A DNA stretch of 51,708 nucleotides, from contig CAWGCA010000035.1 of NCBI GenBank assembly GCA_963820955.1, positions 1 to 51,708 on the forward strand. Direction: 5' to 3'. Shown here piece by piece: positions 45,729-51,708 of the stretch. The stretch is from CAWGCA01 sp963820955 (lineage in GTDB: Bacteria > Pseudomonadota > Gammaproteobacteria > Chromatiales > Chromatiaceae). The translations under genes were made by a program, and so were the position numbers. The notes beneath the pieces are model-generated. The model did not search any database. It was not told where the DNA came from and saw only the letters and a program-made list of their open reading frames with translations. Each line of letters starts with the position of its first letter. Position 1 is the first letter of the stretch.

Positions 45729-45907
45729 GATGCTTTCCCTGGAAGGATTGGATGAATGAGGTGATTGCTCCTTCCCCCTCTTCAGGGGGAAGGCGGGGAT
45801 GGGGGTCTGGGCGGTTGGCATCGCGGTTTCTTTCAGGTCATAACCCCCCCCCCCCCTGATCTCCCCCCTGAACAGGGGGTGGATCGGTGATGCTTTCCTT
45901 GGAAGGA
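45729..45907. repeat. REP/BIME-like palindromic element with flanking direct repeats
   Basis: The 294-base gap between prfC and ibaG holds two GC-rich hairpins: CCTTCCCCCT/AGGGGGAAGG near 45770-45793 and CCCCTG/CAGGGG near 45866-45879. The second resembles an inverted copy of the first. A run of 13 C lies between them (45844-45856). The pair is bracketed by 19-base direct repeats starting GATGCTTTCC, at 45729-45747 and 45889-45907, with one mismatch. This is a BIME-type intergenic element. The direct repeats could be a target-site or recombination trace, or part of the unit. Confidence 0.75.
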
Positions 45908-45995
45908 GTCGAGGAGTTGCGTAGGGTAATGAAATGGATCAGCGAAGCGCAATCCACCAAATATCAGAAAAATTAATCGAAATTGGAGATACTGG

Positions 45996-46241
45996 ATGGA
46001 AAATGACAAGGTAAAAGAGCTGATTGAGCAGGGGCTTACCGGCAGCGAAGCCAGGGTCACGGGCGATGGCCGCCACTTCGAGGCCGTGGTGATCAGTGAG
46101 CAGTTTTCCGGTCAATCGCTGCTGCAGCGGCAGCGGATGGTCATGGCTACCGTAAAAACACAGATCGAGAGCGATGAACTGCACGCGCTCTCCATGAAGA
46201 CCTATACCCCGGAGCAGTGGGCCGAGCAGGAATCGCAGTAG
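45996..46241 (+). CDS. ibaG: BolA family protein IbaG
   Basis: This 81-residue protein is a BolA-fold partner of monothiol glutaredoxins in iron-sulfur handling. It shows the family core: IEQGLTGSEARVTGDGRHFEAVVIS, and FSGQSLLQRQRMVMATV, plus LSMKTYTPEQW at the end, which fits IbaG more than BolA proper. A GGAG site precedes the ATG. Confidence 0.92.
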   Translation: MENDKVKELIEQGLTGSEARVTGDGRHFEAVVISEQFSGQSLLQRQRMVMATVKTQIESDELHALSMKTYTPEQWAEQESQ

Positions 46242-46428
46242 GGGACGCTTGAAAACCTAGCCAGCGCCGCCATAATTAGGAGTGGAGCAGGGTGTTTTCT
46301 GGAGCCAAAGGTCAGGGGGTTATACTGAACGATAGGGCGGCAATTACCTATCATGGAGGGGAGAGCGGGTTTTCGCCTGACAGACGGGCGCAAAACAGAG
46401 TTGCCGGGTGAATAAAAAGGAGGTTGTC

Positions 46429-46650
46429 ATGTTCCTGCGACAGAAAAAAGACGGCAAGATGGTCGAGGTGTTGAGCCTGAACGACCTGTTTAATCCGAAC
46501 CATCCTCGAATCGTGGGGCGCTATAACGCGGGAGAAGAGCTTCAGGACGCGGAGAAGTTCAACAAAGTGGATCTGGAGTTCCTTTCGGGAGAGGTACTTC
46601 CCCAATGCTGGCTGGATGTGCATTACCGGGACAGTGAATTGAAACGGTGA
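46429..46650 (+). CDS. Small acidic protein of unknown function
   Basis: This 73-residue protein starts MFLRQKKDGKMVEVLSL behind a near-perfect AGGAGG site 6 bases upstream; that decides the start over an upstream GTG. It has mixed charged and hydrophobic residues, LFNPNHPRIVGRYNAGEE and LPQCWLDVHYR, and no signal or membrane segment. I recall similar short conserved hypothetical proteins in sulfur-oxidising gammaproteobacteria, but assign no function. A strong terminator follows. Confidence 0.7.
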   Translation: MFLRQKKDGKMVEVLSLNDLFNPNHPRIVGRYNAGEELQDAEKFNKVDLEFLSGEVLPQCWLDVHYRDSELKR

Positions 46651-46742
46651 TCCTGTGATCGGTTGATTGGGTTGCCGGTTTCTTCCCCATGGGAATTTTA
46701 GAGGGCACTTGTTCGCCAGCCCGCCGTGAGCGCCAAATTTAG

Positions 46743-46785
46743 CCCGACCTTACCGTTCCAACGCTTACGGTAAGGACGGGTTTTT
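46743..46785. terminator. Strong bidirectional terminator before the csrA-like gene
   Basis: CCCGACCTTACCGT and ACGGTAAGGACGGG pair over 14 bases with one central A-A mismatch and a ten-base loop, then TTTTT. It lies between convergent genes (the small protein and the CsrA-like protein). Confidence 0.9.
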
Positions 46786-46824
46786 CATTTTTGAAACCCC
46801 TATAGTTTTTTACTCTAGCGCAAC

Positions 46825-47058
46825 CTAAGTTTCCGACCGATTCCCGGTTATCAGGTTTCCGGCTATCAGCGGGGCATTGAGGTAGGAATCAGAAGCATCA
46901 TCACTGTCCGGCGCTCGCAACTGTCCCTGCAGTTGCGGCTTCCCCTTGATCCCACTCACGCCGATTCGGGCCTGTGAGCCTTCAACGTTGAGAATGGTGA
47001 GCTGAATGTCGTCGCCGAGTAGTATTGCCTCACCCACTTTCCTGGTTATTTCGTGCAT
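46825..47058 (-). CDS. Divergent CsrA-like protein
   Basis: The 77-residue protein matches CsrA at the start (MHEITRKVGE, LLGDDIQLTIL, SQARIGVSG), so the fold is likely. It departs from RNA-binding CsrA in key places: residue 4 is Ile rather than Leu, and the position of Arg44 is Gln. The HREE helix motif is replaced by LQGQLRAPDSDDAS, followed by a tail with SYLNAPLIAGN. It may have altered or lost RNA binding, or act on a partner. A GGAGGA site with GGA motifs precedes the ATG, the sort of target CsrA binds. It is divergent from the cyclic-nucleotide-binding gene. Confidence 0.78.
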   Translation of the reverse strand: MHEITRKVGEAILLGDDIQLTILNVEGSQARIGVSGIKGKPQLQGQLRAPDSDDASDSYLNAPLIAGNLITGNRSET

Positions 47059-47243
47059 CTTCCTTGATCCTCCATTGATTTGTCTTTGGGAACAAAAAGA
47101 CTATCATGGTCTGGTACCGGGTGCAAAGTAGGAAAGGCGTTGTTTGGGCCTGAAAATCGATGGAATAAGGCTTGTTCCTAGTGTGTTCCGAGGTTGTCTG
47201 GTTCATGTTTTGTCCAAATCCGTCGATATTGCACTAAGGACGT

Positions 47244-47262
47244 GATTTAGCGCGCTTAAATC
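47244..47262. promoter_or_regulatory. Dyad in front of the cyclic-nucleotide-binding gene
   Basis: GATTTA and TAAATC flank a GCGCGC centre, with one extra T. It ends 15 bases before the ATG at 47278, so it could hide or present the ribosome site as an RNA hairpin, or act as an operator. TTGTCC near 47212 could be a -35 box for a promoter overlapping it. Confidence 0.5.
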
Positions 47263-47277
47263 AGTCTGACGAGGAGT

Positions 47278-47754
47278 ATGGTGATTTACACAGTTGAGGA
47301 CATCATTTGCGACCGAAGATTTACCGAGGGTGTAGCCTGGAAGCGTCACCATGTGCGAGCAAACGAGATCATTCTACGAGAGGGTGAAAAAGGACGGTCG
47401 CTCTATTTCATCGAGGAGGGAAGTTTGAGGGTGACCGGCCGCGTAGAACTGGACAACCACCGACGCGTGGGTCCCGGAATCTGTGATTTAAAAAAGGGCG
47501 ATATTTTCGGTGAGCTCTGTCTCTATCAAGTTCACAATCGGAGCGCTACGGTAACGGCCATTACTGATGGCTATGTTCTTGAACTCGACGGTGAGAGACT
47601 GAGCGTCTACCTGGATGAACATCCCATTCAGGGGTATCTGTTTCTCAAAGAACTGTTCAATACGCTGATCGATCGTCTAGGAAGGGCGGATCAACGGGTT
47701 GAAAACTTACTAGCCTGGGGATTCAAGGTCCATGGAATCGAAAAGTACCTCTGA
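47278..47754 (+). CDS. Stand-alone cyclic-nucleotide-binding domain protein
   Basis: The 158-residue protein is a single cNMP-binding beta-barrel without a DNA-binding helix-turn-helix, so it is not a CRP regulator. The phosphate-binding cassette is FGELCLYQVHNRSATV (77-92), with Glu79 and Arg88 in place to hold a cyclic nucleotide. Helices follow (about 115-145). Its last 23 bases overlap the start of the acyltransferase gene, so the two are translationally coupled. I infer a cyclic-nucleotide sensor acting on the acyltransferase, or a protein-protein switch. There is a strong GAGGAG site before the ATG. Confidence 0.82.
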   Translation: MVIYTVEDIICDRRFTEGVAWKRHHVRANEIILREGEKGRSLYFIEEGSLRVTGRVELDNHRRVGPGICDLKKGDIFGELCLYQVHNRSATVTAITDGYVLELDGERLSVYLDEHPIQGYLFLKELFNTLIDRLGRADQRVENLLAWGFKVHGIEKYL

Positions 47755-48577
47755 CAAGACTGCCGGAAATGAGTTGGCGGATTTGTTGAACGGTAAAGTA
47801 GAGGCTGAGGAGAAACTTTCGCTTTCCGAGAGTTTTCAGCGCTATTTCACGGTAGATTTCGCCATGACGTCGGAGCAAAAGCGGAAAGTATTTGAAATGA
47901 GGTATCGGGTCTACTGCGAGGAGTTTTTCTACGAACCGGCAGACAGATTTCCAGAAAAGAGGGAACACGATGAATTCGACAATAAAGCACTACACAGCCT
48001 GATTACCCACAGAAGTAGCGGGATGCCGGCTGGCTGTGTTCGACTAGTGCCAACGACTGGCGATGTTGAAACCGATCCACTTCCCTTTGAGAAGCACTGC
48101 TTTGACAGTCTCGATAAAGGATTTATCGACAGCTTGGATGTCCCCCGTAATACGGTTTGCGAGATATCCCGTCTAGCGGTGGACGGAGCCTTCCGAAGGC
48201 GTTCAGGGGAGGCATTGACACGATTTGGTGAGGTGGATGCCATGGACTGTTCCCGCCAGGAGCAGCGGTCATTCTCGCTCATCGCAGTGGCCGGTTTCCT
48301 GGCATCGACAGCGCTCACCGACCTGACGGGGCGGACCAACGTATTCGCCATGATGGAGCCCTTTTTACCGAGGCTGCTGAAGCGCTCAGGGATCATGTTC
48401 CAGCGCGCCGGTAAGGACATCAACTATCACGGTATCCGGGCGCCCTACTTTATCCGGACTCAATCTGTATTGAAGAACATGCGTCCGGATATGTCGGAGT
48501 TGTACCACTGGATCAGAGGTCAGATTGCGAAATTCTATCCGGTTGATCGGATTGAAAATACCAAAAATCAGGACTGA
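47732..48577 (+). CDS. PEP-CTERM/exosortase-associated acyltransferase (N-acyl amino acid synthase-like)
   Basis: The 281-residue protein resembles the LuxI/FeeM GNAT-type synthases that join an acyl group to an amino compound. Landmarks, in order, are FEMRYRVYCEEFF (54-66), EHDEFD with acidic residues at 78-83, GCVRLVP with Arg104, and CEISRLAV (143-150). Its best family fit is the PEP-CTERM/exosortase system-associated acyltransferase. Published work has linked long-chain N-acyl amino acid synthases to exosortase-bearing bacteria. The acyl donor (ACP or CoA) and the amino acid are unknown. It overlaps the upstream cNMP gene by 23 bases. The fusion gene follows after 116 bases. Confidence 0.85.
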   Translation: MESKSTSDKTAGNELADLLNGKVEAEEKLSLSESFQRYFTVDFAMTSEQKRKVFEMRYRVYCEEFFYEPADRFPEKREHDEFDNKALHSLITHRSSGMPAGCVRLVPTTGDVETDPLPFEKHCFDSLDKGFIDSLDVPRNTVCEISRLAVDGAFRRRSGEALTRFGEVDAMDCSRQEQRSFSLIAVAGFLASTALTDLTGRTNVFAMMEPFLPRLLKRSGIMFQRAGKDINYHGIRAPYFIRTQSVLKNMRPDMSELYHWIRGQIAKFYPVDRIENTKNQD

Positions 48578-48693
48578 GTAGTTATCCCCCCTGGGTCCGC
48601 ATAGATGTCGTAACATGAAAGGAATCTTGCGATTTAGGTTCTTGTCCGTGGTGGAACAAGTGTAGTATGGGCGGATAACTCACATTTGGATCA

Positions 48694-50700
48694 ATGGATA
48701 CTGCCATGGGTGAGATATTCGATTACGATGTAGCGTTTTCGCGCAATATAGGTTGGGTAACAGAAGCCGAGCAGCAGATATTGCGATCGAAGAGGATTGC
48801 CATCGCTGGGTTGGGGGGCGTTGGGGGCAGCCATCTGCTTACCCTGACGCGTCTTGGGATCGGAAACTTCAGCATTTCCGACCTGGATATCTTCGAACTG
48901 GCCAATTTCAACCGCCAGGCTGGTGCCACTATGAGCCAGATCGGTCGTCCAAAGGTGGAGGTGCTGGCCGAACTTGCCCTGGATATCAATCCGCAACTAG
49001 ATATACGATCGTTCCCGGAAGGCGTCAATGAAGAGAATCTTGATCGCTTTCTGGAGAACGTAGATCTCTACATTGACGGCCTTGATTTTTTCGCCATCAA
49101 AGCGCGGCGAGCGGTATTCGCTGAGTGCGCGCAAAAAGAGATCCCAGCGATTACCGCGGCTCCTTTGGGAATGGGAGTCGCCCTTCTTACTTTTCTACCC
49201 GGGAAAATGACCTTTGAGGACTATTTCCTTCTCAAAGGGTATCCTGAAGAAGAACAACTACTCCGTTTTTTGTTGGGACTTTCCCCTGCAATGTTGCAGA
49301 TGCCGTATCTGGTAGATGACAGCAGGGTGGATCTTGAAAACCACAAGGGTCCCTCGACTCCCATGGCCTGTGAGCTTTGTGCCGGCATGGCGGCGAGCCA
49401 TGCATTGAAGGTGCTGCTGAACAGAGGAAAGGTGCCGATGGCGCCACGGGGGCTCCATTTCGATGCCTTTCGGAATAAGTTGTCATCAACATGGCGTCCA
49501 GGAGGGAATAAAAATCCTATTCAGTGCCTGGGTTTGAAAATCGCTCGAAAGCGACTGTCAGAAAAATTAACAGTACTGATGGAAAAAGAAAAAACTTCGA
49601 TGCTTTCGACGGTAGAGAGAATTATCGATGTGGCACGTTGGGCGCCAAGCGGAGACAATACCCAACCTTGGCGGTTTGAAACCATCGATGACAAGCGGTT
49701 TCTGATCCATGCCCATGATACCCGAGACTGGTGTGTTTACGATTTAGATGGGCGTGCCAGCCAAATTGCGCTCGGGGCTTTGCTGGAAAGCATAGAGATT
49801 GCGGCTTCGGTCGAGGGACTGGTGGCCAAATTCACCCGTAGAGAAGATTCGTTGGAGAGCCATCCGGTCATAGACGCCATGCTTGTCGGTGGGACAAACA
49901 TAAAACCCAGCCCCTTAGTGCCATTCATCAAGACACGGGTAACCCAACGCCGTTCATTTTCCACCAAGCTACTGACAAATAACCAAAAAAAACAACTAGA
50001 TAAATCTGTGGGCAAAGGCTATCGAGTGGTTTGGATCGAAGGGTGGAATAAGAAGTGGCAAATGGCAAAACTGCTCTACCGCAGTGCCCATATACGCCTA
50101 ACTATTCCGGAAGCCTACGAAGTACACAATCGAATCATCGAGTGGGATACCCAGTTCAGCGTGGACCGGATACCCGATCAAGCGGTCGGGTTGGATCCGG
50201 TAGCCCTAAAAATGATGAAATGGGCAATGCAGAGCTGGGGTCGGGTGCAGCTGCTAAACAGGTATTTCGCTGGGACAGTGATACCAAGGCTACAGCTCGA
50301 CTTGATACCGGCTCTCCGGTGCGCTGCTCATTTCATCATTGTTTACGATAGAGAGTTGGAAAATATTGATAATTATCTGGAAGGAGGGAGAGCTTTACAA
50401 AGGTTTTGGTTGACAGCGACACGCTTGGGACTTCAGTTTCAACCCGAGATGACGCCGTTGATTTTTTCGCAGTATGGCGCTGAATCAAAAAATTTTACAC
50501 AGCAGGTAGGGGCAAAGCGATCGGCCGAAAAATTGGGGTATAAACTAAGTAAAATCCTGGAAATTGAACAGGTTAGCAACTTGGTTTTCATGGGGCGTGT
50601 AGGGCTTGGCAGTAGACCCATATCACGTTCATTGCGACAGCCGATAAGCCGACTAACACATAAGCCAGCAGTCGCAGAAAGGCTGTCCAGCCGCTCTTAA
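48694..50700 (+). CDS. E1/ThiF-like adenylating domain fused to a nitroreductase-like domain
   Basis: The 668-residue protein has an E1-type domain (about 1-280) with the nucleotide loop GLGGVGGS (39-46), ISDLDIFELANFNRQ (61-75), and Lys87 in GRPKVEV, so all residues expected for adenylation are there. It has one CELC pair (226-229), not the two CxxC pairs of zinc-binding MoeB/ThiF. A nitroreductase-like FMN domain (about 300-625) opens with RWAPSGDNTQPW (315-326). An E1-nitroreductase pairing recalls azole peptide synthesis and mycobacterial Rv1355c-type fusions; the product here is unknown. Its position after the acyltransferase suggests it modifies that enzyme's acyl-amino acid. Confidence 0.8.
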   Translation: MDTAMGEIFDYDVAFSRNIGWVTEAEQQILRSKRIAIAGLGGVGGSHLLTLTRLGIGNFSISDLDIFELANFNRQAGATMSQIGRPKVEVLAELALDINPQLDIRSFPEGVNEENLDRFLENVDLYIDGLDFFAIKARRAVFAECAQKEIPAITAAPLGMGVALLTFLPGKMTFEDYFLLKGYPEEEQLLRFLLGLSPAMLQMPYLVDDSRVDLENHKGPSTPMACELCAGMAASHALKVLLNRGKVPMAPRGLHFDAFRNKLSSTWRPGGNKNPIQCLGLKIARKRLSEKLTVLMEKEKTSMLSTVERIIDVARWAPSGDNTQPWRFETIDDKRFLIHAHDTRDWCVYDLDGRASQIALGALLESIEIAASVEGLVAKFTRREDSLESHPVIDAMLVGGTNIKPSPLVPFIKTRVTQRRSFSTKLLTNNQKKQLDKSVGKGYRVVWIEGWNKKWQMAKLLYRSAHIRLTIPEAYEVHNRIIEWDTQFSVDRIPDQAVGLDPVALKMMKWAMQSWGRVQLLNRYFAGTVIPRLQLDLIPALRCAAHFIIVYDRELENIDNYLEGGRALQRFWLTATRLGLQFQPEMTPLIFSQYGAESKNFTQQVGAKRSAEKLGYKLSKILEIEQVSNLVFMGRVGLGSRPISRSLRQPISRLTHKPAVAERLSSRS

Positions 50701-50883
50701 GTAAAATATCTAGAAGCTGCGCTTATTTAACTTTAGTATATCGACAGTAATACGATATATTGACCCAAGAATCGGCAAGTTGTGGCTCAGAGTGGATATC
50801 TCCAATTCTTTATCACTCCTTGTCGACGTCAGGGCCTAACCTAAAAATTTGCAATCAATCCGGGTGAATGTATACAGAGCCAG

Positions 50884-50912
50884 TTGATACCGGTTGATAA
50901 AAGACGTAGATT
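50884..50912 (+). promoter_or_regulatory. Possible sigma-70 promoter
   Basis: TTGATA (50884-50889) and TAGATT (50907-50912) are separated by 17 bases. It would read toward the signal-peptide gene and lies 180 bases upstream of the sigma-54-type site. Confidence 0.4.
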
Positions 50913-51069
50913 TCATCGCCTCAAATTGTGTGGCACTGGGCAAAAGAAAAAATAGCCGGTGAGAACTGTCAGAATATTTTACAATCAGGTTGCATGCACA
51001 GGAACGGTGATCAGACGAAAAAAAATTTATTGTTTTTTAATCAACAGGATAGAGGGGTGGTAATATATT

Positions 51070-51086
51070 CTGGCACGAGAACTGCT
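51070..51086 (+). promoter_or_regulatory. Sigma-54 (RpoN) type promoter for the exported-protein gene
   Basis: CTGGCACG, four bases, then CTGCT matches the RpoN consensus (TGGCACG-N4-TTGCT) except for one base, with the GG (51072-51073) and GC (51084-51085) exactly ten bases apart. The start of transcription would be near 51097, giving a leader of about 86 bases. AATCAACAGGATA (51039-51051) just upstream resembles an IHF site with one or two mismatches, as expected for an RpoN promoter. PEP-CTERM genes in Zoogloea depend on RpoN and PrsK/PrsR, which fits the downstream gene. Confidence 0.75.
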
Positions 51087-51182
51087 TCTTCCTTTCAGCA
51101 AGACCCGGAGGACGATGAGTTGTTAAGGAACTGGCTCCGGTTCAAAGAAGTAGACAAATCACGAAACAGGAGCTCAAATAAC

Positions 51183-51708
51183 ATGAAAAAGACTTTCAAA
51201 AGAACCCTGATCTCCATTGCGCTGCAGCAGTGGCAGTTCCGGGAATAGCCAGTGCCAATCTCGCAACCTGGTATGTGAACTACGGGGATGCAAATACTGC
51301 GGCGGGTCTGGGTATTACTCTTGCCAACCAGCAGTCGGCCCTTGTAGATGAGTACACAATACGGCGGAGTCCTTCGTCTTATTGAAGACGTCGAATGGGT
51401 ACGGCATGATCTCAAAGGATGACACCTTCGATGATTACATCATATATGCTATAGATCAGCTGAATTTAGGCGGCGTAAATACCTTCGATGCAGACTATTC
51501 CGGTGGGTAACTTCCAGATCTCCGGTACAGTTATAGCGAGTGGTGTTCAGGATGATGCCTTGAACTACACCGTAAACAGCGCAGACATCACCTTTTATGC
51601 TGATGGTCCCAATCCTCCTGGAACCGGAACCGGTACCCTCGCTAATTTTGTAAACCCCATTACCTTTATAGACGGCTTGCTGGTGCAGACGGGCTCGGGG
51701 TCCGGGGG
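51183..51708 (+). pseudogene. Exported protein, likely PEP-CTERM-type substrate, frameshifted and cut by the contig end
   Basis: From the ATG at 51183, behind AGGAG, the frame reads MKKTFKRTLISIAL and then breaks. With the lost bases allowed for, it continues as a signal peptide (AAVAVPGIASA) and a soluble domain: NLATWYVNYGDANTAAG, SKDDTFDDYIIYAIDQLN, ISGTVIASGVQDDALNYTV. Three breaks, near 51225, 51362 and 51508, are each mended by one or two bases, so sequencing errors at the contig end are likelier than decay. The C-terminus with any Pro-Glu-Pro sorting tail lies beyond the window, so the PEP-CTERM call rests on its leader, promoter and neighbours. It may be PepA-like. Confidence 0.55.

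Larger units (their letters stand above)
50701..51182. other. 482-base region before the last gene
   Basis: This gap holds no convincing protein gene; an open frame from 50928 runs through it but has low-complexity translation and a weak start. The region is AT-rich near 51010-51045 and contains a possible sigma-70 promoter and a strong sigma-54-type promoter (both listed). Confidence 0.7.

Noticed and set aside
48600..48640. Sigma-54 promoter before the E1-nitroreductase gene
   Set aside because: A TTGC lies at the right distance from only GA, not GG, so the -24 element is missing.
50928..51182. Open frame preceding the exported protein
   Set aside because: Low-complexity translation and a weak start; it runs into the signal-peptide gene only by frame.

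Overview
This window looks like one contig from a free-living or symbiotic gammaproteobacterium. The gene order (rppH-ptsP, metG-rnfABCDGE opposite apbC, purM-purN-DUF3108, hda with an ArsC-like gene, ilvI-ilvH-ilvC-pssA-leuA, ibaG) and the PEP-CTERM/exosortase-type genes suggest a sulfur-oxidising Chromatiales-like lineage. That placement is inference from gene content only. Most genes are intact housekeeping genes packed in short operons.

The first 8 kb form a large inverted duplication. Bases 1-4055 are an error-rich reverse complement of about 4076-8160, folded around a 20-base spacer inside a HAD-family phosphatase gene. The joint has a short microhomology. Errors grow worse toward base 1 and hit different places in the two arms. 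A chimeric fold-back (amplification, cloning or assembly) at a low-quality contig end explains this better than a natural palindrome. The genuine genes here are a truncated HAD phosphatase, rppH, ptsP and an ABC-2 exporter pair.

Between 9.6 and 30 kb lie an RpfC-like hybrid sensor kinase; the Rnf electron-transfer operon behind metG; apbC with a strong promoter and a near-perfect terminator; a dCMP deaminase; purine genes; DUF2066 and a CDP-alcohol phosphatidyltransferase; hda-wrbA-arsC; a YihY membrane protein; a TlpA-like thioredoxin; and acylphosphatase. From 29.6 to 36.6 kb there are a secreted Tyr/Gly/Pro repeat protein, sfsA, cpdA, fabA, proS, a MIF-like tautomerase and a DUF4124 protein. 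From 36.9 to 45.7 kb come the branched-chain amino acid genes, pssA, a family 4 uracil-DNA glycosylase, rimI and prfC.

The last 5 kb are the most unusual part. They hold a divergent CsrA-like protein, then three genes on the plus strand: a stand-alone cyclic-nucleotide-binding protein, overlapping by 23 bases a LuxI/FeeM-like acyltransferase of the PEP-CTERM/exosortase-associated family, followed by a 668-residue fusion of an E1/ThiF-like adenylating domain with a nitroreductase-like flavin domain. Next is a sigma-54-type promoter in front of a signal-peptide-bearing protein that could be a PEP-CTERM substrate, broken by apparent sequencing frameshifts at the contig end. I infer a small pathway that makes an N-acylated amino acid and then activates and oxidises it, perhaps linked to an exported surface protein. 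No exosortase gene is in the window.
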